The notes beneath the pieces were generated by a model that worked only from the letters and a program-made list of their open reading frames with translations, was not told the origin of the DNA and made no database searches. Shown here in pieces: positions 10,518 through 22,772 of a stretch of 64,000 bases of DNA. The position numbers and the translations under genes are program-made. The stretch is from Cordilura impudica (lineage: Eukaryota > Arthropoda > Insecta > Diptera > Scathophagidae), in contig OY821519.1 in NCBI GenBank assembly GCA_963682025.1, forward strand, positions 105,224,480-105,288,479. The letters run 5' to 3'. The stretch's first letter is position 1. Each line of letters begins with the position of its first letter.

Positions 10518-11360
10518 ATGGATAATACCCAAACTAATTCTATATCAAAAAATCTTAAAATTTTTCATATTAATGTTAATTCTTTAATGAACTTAAGTAG
10601 AAGGTATAACCTTAAACAATTTCTCAACCAACACAATCCTGACATTGTTCTTTTAAATGAAACAAAACTTAATCCAAAGAACAAACTTCAATTTCTCAAT
10701 TATAATATAATTAGAAAAGATAGAAATGGCGCATTACGGGAAGGTGGCACAGCAATATTAATAAAAAATAATCTACAATACTATAATTACACAAACAATA
10801 TAATAAATAGTTTTAACTATTTAGAAACCTGCATAATAAAAATTCCAATGACAGCAAATAAAACAATTGTAACTATTTCAGTTTATTATCCCTCTGGAAA
10901 TTATGACTCATATTTCAAATATGAAATGCAAAAAGTTTTTGAATGTTTAAATTGACAAAATCTTATTAACTTTTACATATTCGCAGCCGATTTGAAATGT
11001 CGACATATGGACTGGTGTAACCCTAGTGACAATGTTAAAGGAAACAAACTTAAGGAATGGTTAACAGATAACGAAATCAATTTTAGATGTAGATTTTACG
11101 TATCAAGCACACCTTCCTTTCCTAGATCAGGTTCTTATATAGATATTTGCATTGCAGACTGCAGATTACACATTCTTAAAGAGAATAATACATTAAACTG
11201 TCTACAAACTTTAGATTATGATAGCGATCATAATGCTATACAAATATACGCTTCTAAGAATAACGAACATCAACACCTCACATTCATTCAAGAAAATAAA
11301 ATATGTAAATACAATTATAAGGCAATGAAATGGAAACATTTTAAAAAGAAAATAGTTTAA
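10518..11360 (+). pseudogene. AP-endonuclease domain of non-LTR retrotransposon
   Basis: One reading frame runs from ATG at 10518 to TAA at 11358-11360, with a single in-frame TGA at 10953-10955. It begins with IFHINVNSL and LLNETKLN (metal-binding Glu). After the stop come CRHMDWCNP, which corresponds to the usual GDFN.RH.W, and DSDHNAIQI, the SDH motif at the domain end. This is the exonuclease-endonuclease-phosphatase domain that nicks target DNA. The Asp of GDFN appears replaced (ADLK), so the domain is probably inactive as well as interrupted. Confidence 0.85.
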
Positions 11361-11361
11361 A

Positions 11362-13389
11362 AATTGAACAATGATACAATGACTTAATAGCATTATAGTT
11401 GAAACCATAAAGGAAGTAATACCTGAAAATAAAAATGCAGATCCATTTTCAAAAATAACTAATACAATCATAAAAAAAAACTTCGTTCATAAAAAAGTAA
11501 AATTATTACAACAATTAAAAGACACAACAGATTAGAGCACACTCTATCCGATTATTCTATAAATATGCTAAAAGTAAAATTAAAAATGATAAAAAAGCTT
11601 ATCAAGGAAACTTTTACAATAGCCTTCAATAAATATATTCAAGACAAGCTAACTAAAATAGACCATAAAGATTCGAAAGAAATGTTCGAGGAAATAAAAA
11701 ACGATTTTAAAAAATGCGAACCCCTAAATTTTCAAAATATAAAAATTCCAAGAAATTCAGAACATTTGCTGAATAATGCCGGAATAAAACCAGACAGTTT
11801 AGAAAAGGATAATTTAAACAACTTTGTAATACACGATCAAGAGCAAATGTTAGATACTGTTGCGTCCTTTTTGGAGACAGTTCATTCTTACACACAGAAA
11901 ACAGATTCATTATGGCAATCGAATTTGTTAACAACCGAATTACGATGGCGTTGATAATCGAAATTCGAGTTGATTATGATCACAATTCTGTTATCTTAAG
12001 AGTATATATTTTATCGCAACAGAAAATTGTTAAATGCTATTTAATTTCTGTTGATACAATCGAAAATACAGTTGCCAAAATTTAGAATAATTGGGTTGGC
12101 GAATTTTTTTTCTTTGTGTATAAGCATATCGACATGGTAAATAATTCACAAGTGCAGGTTTATAATTCCTAAAATAGTTTCCTTGAAACAAAATTGGTTT
12201 TTGAGAGTGAGAAACAACTATTATAAATTGTAGCACTGAAATGATGTCAAATAATTTAAGTGAACGCCAGGCAAAAGATTACTTTATTACAAAAGACAAA
12301 ATAATGTATATTTTTTCTAATTTAAGGGGTAAACTATCTTCAGGTATTGACAAAATCCCAAACATAGTATTAAAGAACATGCCTGAAACAACTATTCTGG
12401 AATATTGTAATTTATTTAACAATAAATGCCATACATTTGCTTACATCTAATATTATCTGGAATTGGAATAAAAAATTTTCAACGCAGTTGAAAAAATCAA
12501 TCAAAACCTTCAAAAATCGTTCAATATTGTTGAAAAGTTTACATTAGACTGGAAAATGAAATTGAACACTCCGAAGTGTGAAACAATTTTCTTTAGACCT
12601 CCAGTGGATAAATGCAATAATAATATAAAGAAGAACTGGAAATTGTTTGAAATTAAATCTAATATAAATAACACAATTGTACCAAACAAGCAAGTTGTTA
12701 AATATTTAGGAAAATGTACCTTGACAAATTCTTATATTTTAATAACCATATTAATGAAATGGTAATAAAAGCAATAAATGCATTTTTCATATACAAATCA
12801 TTATTTTATTCAAAACACATAAAGTCAAATGCTAAAATTATTATGTACCAATCATTAATTAGACCAATTGTAACATATAGATGTCCAATTTGGGTTAACA
12901 TTGCACCTTCTTACATGGAAAAGATCCGTGTATTTGAAAGAAAATGTTTACGAGCTTGTACTTCTTTATTTAGAGCGCCCCAAAGCAATTATGTATATAA
13001 AATATGTTTCTAACAAAGGATTGTATAATGCCTCAAATATTATAAGAATAGATAATTTCATTATAAATCTAATTAGAAATAAAATTTTAAGAAGTACATT
13101 GTGTACAAAAAATAATTTAATCATGGCACCTTACTATACAAATGAAGAATATATAGCAGTTACCTTACAAAAAGGTTTTGTTCCACCCGATGCTTTTTTA
13201 TACCTCGACAGATTAAATATTATTCAAAATGAAAACGGGATCCCAGTCTTTTATCACCAATATAGACGGGCTAATATTAAAGCAGTTAATTGCAATGCAG
13301 CAACAAATGACAATTTCAGATATGATACCAACATAGCTAATAGAGAACTTTGTAGCCTACAAAGAACCAAAACCAAAAAATTTTGGTGA
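11362..13389 (+). pseudogene. Reverse transcriptase remnant, palm deleted
   Basis: The linker region (11565-11954, ending near HSYTQKTDSLW) leads to an RT finger segment at 12241-12450 with GKLSSGIDKIPNIVLKNM. Coding resumes at about 12480 with NLQKSFNIVEKF.LDWKMKLNTPKCE, which in relatives lies after the catalytic YADD, so the palm has been lost. The thumb and C-terminal region continues at 12714-13389 (MYQSLIRPIVTYRCPIW). About 280 bp at 11960-12240 do not look like coding sequence and may be a small insertion. Frame changes occur at about 11560, 11955, 12450 and 12900. Confidence 0.8.
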
Positions 13390-13706
13390 CTTACATAATA
13401 AAAAATTATATCCCTTTCCTCTTTTATCCATTTTCTCTTTTAACCTCTGACTTTAGTTTTAATAATTCGCTCATATCAAAGTGATGTTTTCTATCATTTT
13501 TCATTACACAAAATCATATACATTCTTCATTTGAAGTAATTTACCTTGTTTTCTTAGTTATAAATCATAATTTTATTATAGCAATAATATTAGAGCGCCC
13601 GTTTATGGGACAGTGTATATATGTATATAATATATTTGAAACTAGAGTTTATTATAGTTTAAAATGGTGTTATATTAATGTAAATAAATAAACGTTGAAA
13701 AAAAAA

Positions 13707-13717
13707 ACGATTTGAAA
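13707..13717. repeat. Retrotransposon target-site duplication, right
   Basis: acgatttgaaa after the poly-A tail; identical to 10479-10489. Confidence 0.8.
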
Positions 13718-13834
13718 CATTTTGGTAGAACCTGTATTTATAATATGTATATTGCAGTAAACCTTCTTTCGGTGAATCCAACTATGGAAAAAATATTTTT
13801 TATATGGGTTTTTTTCAATGTCGCGGTGTACCAG

Positions 13835-13990
13835 ATTGTAATCTGAAATTTTTACACTTGATGTCTGTAGTAAATGTAAAACAATGACATAGACATAAAG
13901 ACAGGCAGGCGGACGGAGCTAAATCAAGAGCGATTAATTGATATTATAATGGGTAAGCCTAGATAAAGTATTCTTTCTTAATACACTGAT
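13835..13990 (+). repeat. Possible core-repeat remnant
   Basis: gacatagacataaagacaggcaggcggacgg, then ctaaatc..gagcgatta..tataatgggtaagcctagataaa, follows the order of the 3' third of the core repeat but is heavily diverged. Confidence 0.35.
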
Positions 13991-14610
13991 CAGACTACAA
14001 TATAAATATGTATAGCAAAAAATTATTCACAAATTTAATAAGTCTTAAAAAAATATATGTATATCTTGAATAGATGGAAATTTAGCATACAAAAATTTTT
14101 TTTAAATTTTTTTTTTCTTTTTTCTATTTTTGTATTGTTTGACATTATTTTAGTCTTGTTTCAGTGCAGAATATTTATTTATATATTTCCATAGACTATT
14201 TAACTAAATCATTTTATAAAGAAATAAAAAAAATATTCGCTTTGGTGCGTAGTTTCCATGAATAGGAACAGAATAATGGTTGGCATTGTTTTTCAAACAC
14301 ATTGTCAAATAAATATGTAAACAAATAGTTTCGTACGTATGGTACTAGCTTTTTGTTTAGGTTGGAATAACTTTATACATTAGGGCGTTTCACCAAAAAT
14401 CTTCTTTGTTTGATGCTTTAGGAGAAGTATTGTAAAAAAATGAAAGAACAAAAAAAAAATAGAAATAAAAAATTAGAACCTAAAATGGGAAAAGCCATTT
14501 AAATGAGATTTGACCATGAAATATGTAAATTTCATTGTAACAGAGTAGGCTTAAAGTGACAGCTCTTTTTAGTGACTGAAACTCAAACAACACAATATAC
14601 CACTCTGCAG
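13991..14610. other. AT-rich spacer, no gene seen
   Basis: Poly-A/T runs only; no recognisable family. Confidence 0.5.
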
Positions 14611-14614
14611 GTAA

Positions 14615-14790
14615 TGTATAATGATTTTGTGCCGATATTTGTTACTACGGTAAATAACAGACCAATACCCTCATCTTAGTATACCGATCGACTAGGAATC
14701 ATTTTCTAATTCGATATAGCGATATCCGTCCCTCCATTTATCTCTCTGTGTGTCTTAGTAATCATTATAATGGTGACAAAAATGGAAATG
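14615..14790 (-). repeat. Core repeat, degenerate 3' end
   Basis: gattttgtgccgatatttgttactac, taccgatcgactaggaatcattttct and gatatccgtccctccattt lie in the order expected for a reversed 3' end of the core repeat. The GTCC run has decayed to two units. Confidence 0.5.
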
Positions 14791-15164
14791 TTTTGAGTAA
14801 TTCCATGCAAAGGTCCAATCTTAAAATATTAAATTAAATTATTTTTATTGATACCGTTTTAAATAAAAGGGCTCAAATGGCATGAAAATATGACAATAAA
14901 TTGTCATATGTATTTTTGAATATTTTTATAGGCCCCATTTTTCTAGTAAGAAAGAAAAATTGTAGTTAAGTGATTTTGAATAAAAAAGGAGTGTCAAATC
15001 TGTCACATTACAAAATACTTCTTCTTAGTATATCTATAATATTAATATTAATAGCTTGTGACTGATGTTTTGTTCTACCGTTTTATTCCGATTTTGACCA
15101 AACGTATATTATTTGAAAGGTATTTCTTTTTCGGTGCTTTGCAGATTTACAGATTTTTTAATTA

Positions 15165-17116
15165 TTATTATTATTATTCTGATATTTATTATAATTAAAA
15201 TTACAATAAATCTTAAAAACTAGAGCACTAGCAGCTTAGGCTATCGGCTTCTATTGTTGGATCAATGTGGATTAAAAATAATGGTTAAATATCATTTTGA
15301 ATATAAAGATACTGTAAGAATTGATATAATATTTTCACATTGTCTTCTGATGGATGTTTTAGAAGATTGGTTCCATTGGAGGAGTTAAATAATCTTAAAC
15401 GAATATTGTGTAGGAAAGGACAATCTGCTAGAAGACGAATAACTGTTAGAGTTGAAATGTTGCAGAAGGTGGACACTGGCAGAGAGCGTTTAGTTATCAA
15501 AGATTGGTGTGTCAATCTTGTGTGTGTTAGACGAAGTCTTGTGAAACATCTGTTTTTATGACAATTGGTGGAGGTTAGTAGGCAGATGGATATTTTGTCG
15601 GGGTTAATGTTATGATAGGGATGTCTGTATTGGTTCCATTTTTGGTGCGTGGATCTATTTAGATTTCAAATTGGGTATCGGCAGATGAAGTTTTTAGACT
15701 GCGGAATAAAAAAATATGTTGGGTGAAGGTAAGTCGCTTTTGCAACTTAATCTGCAGCTTCGTTCCCTGTTATGCCGATGTGGCTTGGTAGCCATAGTAA
15801 TTTCACTTTGTTTATCATTTGCATTAGAATTTGCTGAATAGAAATGATATTTCCATTTTTATTTCTTATATTCTCAGCTGCATCGAATACCGATCGACTG
15901 TCGGTGCAAATAATGTATTTGCTATTTCAGTTCCTACATGAGATTAAAGCTTCCATTATTGCTATTGCTTCTGCTTCAAATATGGTTGCCTCTTGTGGTA
16001 GAAGTCCTGATATTTTTGTCGATGAATTTTCATCGCTAACGGCAAATCCTACATACGTTGATGTTTTTGAAGCGTCTGTGAAGAGGAAATTCCATTCTTC
16101 ATTTTTATATTTGGCAAACATTTCATTAAAGGGTGATTTAAAAATTATTGGTGATGTGTTGTGTCTATTAAAAGGTTGTAGGTTCTTTAGAAAGTTTTTA
16201 GATTCAAGCAGCAGTGTTATGGCAAAGTAGGAACATGTTATTGAATTTTATATTCTTTTGTGATTTTAAAAATATGGGATGGATAAGTCAATTTTCTTTT
16301 CTTCTTTTTGAGCAGGATAATATGTTTGTGAAGTAGTGTTCCTTTGTTGCAAAAGATTTTATTAAGTAAAATCATTTTAAGTTTATTGGCATGGATCCGG
16401 AGTGGTTCAAAGCCCCACTTCAGCCTTTAGATTCTTTATTGGCGTAGTTCGAAAAGCCCTTCGGCTTACTCTAATGGCGGCATTAGGAATATTCTACACA
16501 ACTTTGATATTTGTTTTACAGGTTTTGCTGTAAATTGCAAGGCCATAGTCAATTTTTGATATTAATACCGATCTCACTAATATTAGCAGGCTGTTGGTGT
16601 GCATATGACTCCATGGAGACGATATATATTTGACGATGTTCAATCTATTTGTTAAATCTTATTTTAAATAGTTACAAAGGTACTGAAAGCTATATTTATT
16701 ATCGATATTTATACCTAATATTTTACAGTGGTTTACACTTTAAATGGTGAAATTATTATGAACCATATTAATGCTATTGCAATTATATATCTTGCATAGA
16801 TGCATATCTGTGGACTTTTGACAAAAGAACTTATGTCTTATTTTCAAATTTTTCAGGAGAGCAAAAATACTGCTTAATTACTGATGTAAACTTCCTGTGT
16901 ATTAATTTAAGAAAAAGTGATATTTTTGCATTATTAAGCAATTTTATTCTGTAATTTGGATTTATTTAAGTATATCTTTAATTTTAAAATTATTTAAATT
17001 TTTGAAAATATAATATAAGTTGTTTTGTCACACGGATTTTTGGAACAAAATTCAATTTATTTTGAGATAAGTTCATTTATCACGAGAGATTTCATTCGAA
17101 AGAATTTTAATTTACA
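15165..17116 (-). pseudogene. I-like non-LTR retrotransposon: RT thumb, RNase H, tail
   Basis: Minus strand, many frame changes. From right to left: an RT thumb with LTNRLNIVKYISSPWSHMH and LISKIDYGLAIYS (about 16520-16680), VSRRAFRTTPIKNLKAE (about 16430-16480), an RNase H domain starting FLFTDASKT (about 16070) with EAEAIAIMEAL, TDSRSVFDAAEN (about 15890) and LLWLPSHIGITGNEAAD (about 15770-15810), and a C-terminal segment with LTVIRLLADCPFLHNIR (15285-15515). The element ends near 15165 in a (TAA)n-like tail on the minus strand. RNase H plus a TAA tail is characteristic of the I clade. The palm (YADD) lies at 20030-20340, beyond an inserted transposon. Confidence 0.8.
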
Positions 17117-17159
17117 GTACTTATGTGTACTTGAGTTCTTTTCTCAAATGCAAAAGTCA

Positions 17160-19063
17160 CAAAATATTAGAAATAAGTTGGTTCTTTAGAAAACATTTCA
17201 AGTTTATTAAAAACATAAAGAAATAAAATAAGTATTTGTACAAACTTGCAGTTATTATTTGTATATTTATCCTTTAATAGAGCTTGAAAAAGTCGTAAAA
17301 GTCTTCCTGTTTGAATTCGTGGACAATATATTTGGTATTTGTAGCTGCAATTAAGTTCGCCCAACCGTGTGGATGTTGTATAGAACCTGCGTGAACTGTA
17401 TCGCATTCAAGATGGGTATGACCTACAACAAGAAATTTGTGATCAATGGTTTCAATACTTTGATTTTCTTCTAGGACTTTCGTAAACATTGCACGGATAT
17501 ACGAGTTCCGGTTGTGACAAGGGCATGAATCGCTGATAAAATAACATGCTTTCCTGAATTTGGTAAGCCCAGAAGACATCTAAAAATGCAGGAGCCTATA
17601 TCATTTGCGCCACGTTTTGCTATAGTTTCATTCCAAATATAACAATAAGCTTTGTTCGTCGCACCAGCATGCATCGTAAGATTAAAAGTCCATAAAGGAC
17701 GTTTGTAAAAAAATATGGATGCATTTAAAATATTATATTTTTACAGATTTATCGCATTTGGAAAGGTCTTTATCAGTTTTTTTGCATTCATAGGCGAAAT
17801 CTGCCGCATCATGTTGACTACCTAGTTGGAGCAAAAGCTATAATTTTTCTTCAACATTATGTGAATTTTTTATTCTTCCTTTTATTATTTCACAGCGAGT
17901 GCACAAATCAAGTTAGGTTTCTTAAACTTAATATCTAAAGCATGAAATAATTGAAATATTTCTTGAAACTTAGTGTCCGACACAGGTTGAAAAGATTTTT
18001 TTGTGTAAAGAGTATACAATGTTGCGAGGTTAAGACCACGCTGAAAATGAACCTTCTTAGTATGACTGCGACTACAATGACTTTGATATTTCGGAAATCC
18101 ATTTATAAATCCAAGAACTTCATTGTGTCTCTCAAGAGATATTTTGTGGACAGGTGCATGTATACCACGTCGGTCATTAAGAGCAGGTCCAGCAAATTCT
18201 TGTGTTTTATATTTGCAAATAGTTTTTACGCTTTGTTCAGTTTCGCCAAATATTTTCAAAAAACATTGCTTACATACCCTTATTTTTTGGCAGTGAATTT
18301 CAAAATTGTACAAATAAACGTATTGACGATTCCTTGGCTTTTTTGACTTTTGAAGAGTTGCAGTCTTTTTATTCTGCACTTCAATTAATTCGTTAAAATT
18401 TGACGACGTTTATTGTACTCTTCCAAACTCCAGCAAGCTTCGAAAAGGTTTTTTTGCTGCTCGAAATTTATTTTCTCTAATTCTTTGATTTTTATAAGTA
18501 ACATATTCTTTTCCTAAATTTTTATTACGTTTGTTAATTTTTTTTTTTGGTGGTGCAAATAATTCCTCTTCATTTAGCTCCGGTTCGACTCTAAAATATT
18601 ACTTTCTGAATTAGAATCTAAATCTTAATCGGTACTGTTTTCCGAAGGAATAAAATCAGAATCATCGAAATCAGTTTCATGAAAAATATCGCTTTGACTC
18701 CCCACTTCGCTTCCACTACTGTCAATTTTTTTTTTCTATAGGGCGCATTTTTGATATCATACTGTAAATCATTCCATCATCATTTGAAGTTTTTGCTTCA
18801 TTAGAAAGTTATTCCCATATTGAATCCTCTCCAAGATCTAGCTTGGAAATGTTTTCCTTGTTGTCAATATTATTTTCTAATATTTTTTTGTTCGATTTGA
18901 CCTTTTCTTTGCAATAGCCTGCCTCTTCACTATTCAGCATAGCAACACTTTCGTTCATAACAAACTTCTTTTGTGATGGTATATTTTCTTTAAAACTTGA
19001 CATTTTCTTTGCCACAGGTGTGAGCAGCCGTCCTCTCTCCATTTTAGTATTGTTTCTTGCCAC
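17160..19063 (-). pseudogene. DDE-type transposase-like protein, DUF7869-like
   Basis: Starts near 19063 with a basic, Lys-rich region (MARNNTKMERGR). Its middle (17885-18379) has KIRVCKQCFLKIFGETEQSV, DRRGIHAP, FPKYQSHCSRSHTKK and PVSDTKFQEIF. Its end (17274-17674) has FNLTMHAGATNKAYCYIW, ISDSCPCHNRNSYIRAMF and VVGHTHLECDTVHAGSI. These segments match the common arthropod proteins of the DUF7869 type, thought to be RNase H-fold transposases; possible family Sola, which I cannot confirm. At least four frame breaks make it a pseudogene. Confidence 0.6.
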
Positions 19064-19088
19064 ACTAAACAGCTTATTTATTTACTTT

Positions 19089-19891
19089 TTATACCCTATA
19101 CCACTATGTGGTTTGGGTATAATGACTTTGTGCTGCTGTTTGTAACAACCAAAAATATTTGACCTAGACCCATCTTTAATTATACCGATCGAATCAGAAT
19201 CACTTTCTGAGTTGATTTAACAATGTCCGTCCGTCCGTCCGTCCGTCCGTCCGTCCGTCCGTCCGTCTGTGTGTCCATGTAAAGCTTGTAATCAAACTGA
19301 AGGTCGCAAATATGAATATATTTCGATGAAATTTGGTATGTAAGCTTTCATCGGCCATGGGATGAACGCTATTGAAATTGGCGAGAATCGGTCCATGTTC
19401 AGACCTAGCCCCCATACAAATTACCCCTATGAAATCGACATAAATTGCCATAAGATCCAAATTGTCATATAGATCTTACTCAAATTGGGTTTGTATGCGT
19501 TCATTACATCCATTAATGAGTAGTCCAAAAATGATCCCTTTGGCCCCATATAGAGCTGCTTCCAGATCTTCACTTAAATCTATTAAAAATCAAAAATATT
19601 GCACTGATTCTTCTCAAATTTTGTTTGTATATATTTTTGCAAAATAAAAGAGACTTTACCAAACATGATCAGGATCGGTACATTTTTGAACCTAGTCCCC
19701 ATATAGATATATCATCCGATATGAACTTTTTCATATCTGCAGCCAAAAAAAATTAATAAAAATCCCACTCAAATTTGGTTTTTGCTTATTTTCTATGTCC
19801 AGTTAGTTGGGCCTAATTGATAGAGTTTCTAAACGCATGGTATAGGGTATCGTATAGTCGGTCTAGACCGACTATAATTTTCTTACTTGTT
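19089..19891 (-). repeat. Core repeat, near-complete copy, reverse
   Basis: Begins tataccctataccactatgtggtttggg and ends with the palindrome and tcttacttgtt. It has the longest GTCC run of the window, about nine units (19225-19265). Inserted just upstream of the transposase-like gene start inside the transposon of 17117-20021. Confidence 0.88.
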
Positions 19892-20029
19892 TATTGTATG
19901 CACCTGACAAAAGCTCTTAAGTAGATATAAAAAATAACTTATGTCGGCATAAGATGTGTTGTCTCAATGATAGTTCAACGCATAGTGATATAAAAAAATC
20001 TACTTATTTCCACATAAGTACACAATTTT

Positions 20030-20340
20030 TAAAATTTTGATATGATTCGTTTTATCAACCGAGGCGTTTGCGCCTGTCATGAAAGACATGTTTAATTCAG
20101 TTTGCTGTTCTTTAGCAATTACATAGAGGTCATCGGCATAAATGCAGTGACCAAATTTTTTTTTAGCAGCGCTTATGATGCGACTTAAATCGTCAAAGGC
20201 AATAATGAATGGTTACAGATAATTGAGATCCTTGTGGGATTCCGTTATGTAGAGGTACTATATTTGAAAATGCATCGTTTACACGCACAGTAAACTTTCG
20301 ATTTGTAAGAGATTTTTGAATTTTTTCCTTTATTTTAAGT
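20030..20340 (-). pseudogene. RT palm of I-like retrotransposon (YADD)
   Basis: The minus strand reads NRKFTVRVNDAFSNIVPLHN followed by GIPQGSQLS near 20235-20320, then HCIYADDLYVIAKEQQTEL at about 20110-20145. RNA-dependent DNA polymerase motifs (NGIPQGS, YADD) are intact in this short stretch. It should continue leftwards into the thumb at 15165-17116, but a transposon lies between. The region is frame-shifted and truncated at about 20340. Confidence 0.8.
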
Positions 20341-20557
20341 AAATTGCATTTAAAGTTGCTAGTAACACACACATAAAATTATACAATGCTATGTGTGTGT
20401 TTATTAAATTTGTTAATGTGTTTGTAATAAAAATGAGTTTGTTTTTTGTGTTAATTTGTGAGCTGGCTATAATTGATTAGCATACTTTTAGGGTCTTTAT
20501 TTAATGGAAAAAAAAATTCCTAGAATTTGCGCTCAAATTTCGCGGTCTGGAAGCTGC

Positions 20558-20720
20558 TAGTTATTGTTATTATTATTTGTGTATTTGTTATAATGTAAAA
20601 TTACAATAAACTTAATTATAAAGCAGGCTATCGGCTAGCTGTAATTTGTTTTAGAATTCATGTTATATGATTTATTAATAAACGAGCTCTTATATTAACT
20701 ACTAGCAGTACGCCCCCTAC
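20558..20720 (-). repeat. 3' end of a second I-like retrotransposon copy
   Basis: Read on the minus strand, the gccgatagcc...ttgtaattttacattataa stretch and a TAA-type tail (20560-20640) match the 3' end at 15165-15250 (shared plus-strand words: aaaattacaataaa, ggctatcggct). A separate, strongly 5'-truncated copy of the same family. Confidence 0.6.
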
Positions 20721-20992
20721 GTTGTTAGTGTAATTATTATATTAATTAATTAAACCATACTAATATTAAAAAACAACAGCAAATAAAGTGTGAGTAACAA
20801 TACGATGAAAACTTTTAACAAAATATATTTTTGAGGACTTTGGACTTAAAAACTCTTTTATTAATTTAAACACTTATTAATTTAAACACTGATTGTCATG
20901 GTATTGGTAGTGGATGATTCAGATTGTTACTGACTTCTTCAAGTAGCATTTTTAGACATTTCTAAAATATGTAGCTATTAAGTTATCCTGGG

Positions 20993-21207
20993 GCCAAATC
21001 ACCACATTCATAATCGAAATTTTTCGATCGAAATCATTTTTTTAATTTCCAAATTAAAATACTGAGTATCATTTTTCTTTGTCGCAGTCAAAGAATTATG
21101 ACCTCTGGTGAAGGTAAAAAGCGTTTGTCCGTCTTCTTTAAATAATAAACCAAAATGTGGAATTTTGATTGATTTTACTCGATATCGAACGTGGTGATTG
21201 ACTCCTG
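20993..21207. mobile_element. Small inverted-repeat element (MITE-like)
   Basis: Left end gggccaaatcaccacattc, right end gaacgtggtgattgactcc; these are imperfect inverted repeats of about 20 bp sharing AATCACCAC and a nearby cgaaa/tatcga block. The length of about 215 bp and absence of coding fit a non-autonomous DNA element. I see no clear target duplication. Confidence 0.5.
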
Positions 21208-21979
21208 CCTTTGACTCGTTCTATGGGGCCTAAAATGAAATTATGGATTTCTTCATATAATATTTCTCACAAATATTCTTTCGCTAACGACCAGAACTAA
21301 AATCATGTTTTATACTGGTCCTTAACTCTTCATAAAACTTTTTTAGTCATTATTTTATTATAATTGAAAGACAACGTCAGAATTTATAAATATTTAAGTA
21401 ACTATTAATATTTTTTACATTTTTACAAGGTGTGAAACCTTTTTCTATTTTTAAAGTTTAAATGAACTCTGGAAAAGAAGTTTGAAAGTTTCCACTATTT
21501 TGGCCTAACTAAAAAAAATATTTATTTTTTTAACTGTTCTTTTGTAATAAATTTGTTATCTTCCAAGACAGAACACACGAAAGAGTGATGCAAAACAAGA
21601 ATTTTTTTTGGAACTAATTTTGTAGCTTCTGTATTGGCGTTTTGTGTTGATATAGAAAGATTTTAATTTTAGAAATTCACCTCAAATTTTGTCTGCACAA
21701 TTTTCAAGCATTCATAGATAAAGTTTGAAGCAATAAAATGGTATTTGCAGACCAGAATCTATGTTTTTGTATTTTATATTATAAGCAAAATAAAGGTTTA
21801 AACAGCTAAACACATAATATAACTAAATTTATGCAAATTTGATGTCATATAAATAAGCTAAGTTCGAAAGCTCAAATGGCTCCTAAAAATATAAAAATCT
21901 ATCTTTGCATGCATATCGACGGCTTCAAATTTGCGTTTCTCTACGTGAGAAGGAAAAAATTTATTAAACTTAAAAACAT
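21208..21979. other. AT-rich spacer, no gene seen
   Basis: No recognisable coding or element structure. Confidence 0.5.
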
Positions 21980-22595
21980 GGGATATACCAACTATTCACT
22001 CTGACCACAAATATCAGCAGAAAGTCATTATATCTTATACTATAAATATTTTATCGATCGACTCAGAATCACTTTCTGTGTCGATTTAGCGATGTCCGTC
22101 CGTCCGTCTGTCCGAATGTCTCTCTGCTTAAATTTGTAATCTACAGGTCAGAAATATGAAAACATTTTCATGAAATTTGGTATATGAGCTTCTATCCGCC
22201 ATAGGGTGAACGCTATTGAAATTGGTGAAATGAGTCCATATTCAAATGACCCCTATGAGATCGGCTTAAATTTCCATAAGCTCCAATTTACAAGTAGTCA
22301 GTAGTCCAAAAATAAACCCTATAAGAAAATTCACTTAAACCTATCAAAAACAATAATATTGCACAGATTTTTTCCAAATTCGGTTTGCATAATTTTTCGC
22401 AAAGAATAAGTGGCTGTACCAAATAGGGTCAGGAGCTGTCCTAGTCCCATATCAATAAAGCATCCGATATGAACTTTTTCAGATCTGAAAGTAAACAAGT
22501 AATAAAAATTCCACTCCGATTTTGGACTTAAGACCAATTCTCTGAACGCATGGTATTGTATCAGGCTAGACCGACTATAATTTTCTCAGTTGCTT
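21980..22595 (-). repeat. Core repeat, degenerate reverse copy
   Basis: Order kept: tatcgatcgactcagaatcactttctg, gtccgtccgtccgtctgtcc (22093-22112), gaaatttggtatatgagctt, module B, module A with catccgatatgaactttttc, then gaccgactataattttctc. Many substitutions and small deletions; older than the neighbouring copy. Confidence 0.7.
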
Positions 22596-22654
22596 TTTTA
22601 AGAAAATGTACTTTCATATGAAAATTTACCGCTTGAAAAGTATCAGTTTTCCCA

Positions 22655-22720
22655 TTTTTTGGCTATAGGATATCATATAGTTGGTCTAGACAGGTCGGAA
22701 TTTTTTTACTTGCTACTTTT
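22655..22720 (-). repeat. Core repeat 5'-end scrap
   Basis: ataggatatcatatagttggtctagacaggtc, then acttgct: a reversed 5' end only. Confidence 0.45.
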
Positions 22721-22772
22721 AAGATTATTAAAGTGTATCAATTCATATTCCGCTTTGAGAGTTGCAAAATTA

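Larger units (their letters stand above)
10490..13706 (+). mobile_element. Jockey-type non-LTR retrotransposon, 5'-truncated
   Basis: Flanked by an 11-bp duplication and ending in taaataaataaacgttg plus about ten A. Coding starts only 28 bp inside the left end with the endonuclease frame, so ORF1 is missing and the copy was most likely 5'-truncated when it integrated, as is typical for target-primed reverse transcription. The endonuclease is followed by a damaged reverse transcriptase that lacks its central palm. The 13390-13700 stretch is an A/T-rich 3' untranslated region. Confidence 0.85.
17117..20021 (-). mobile_element. DNA transposon inserted in I-like retrotransposon
   Basis: Bounded by an 11-bp inverted repeat, GTACTTATGTG at 17117-17127 and CACATAAGTAC at 20011-20021. 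It separates the RT palm (20030 and rightwards) from the RT thumb (about 17000 and leftwards) of one retrotransposon. It carries a broken transposase-like gene on the minus strand and is interrupted by a core repeat copy (19089-19891). The exact ends and the target duplication are uncertain. Confidence 0.55.
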
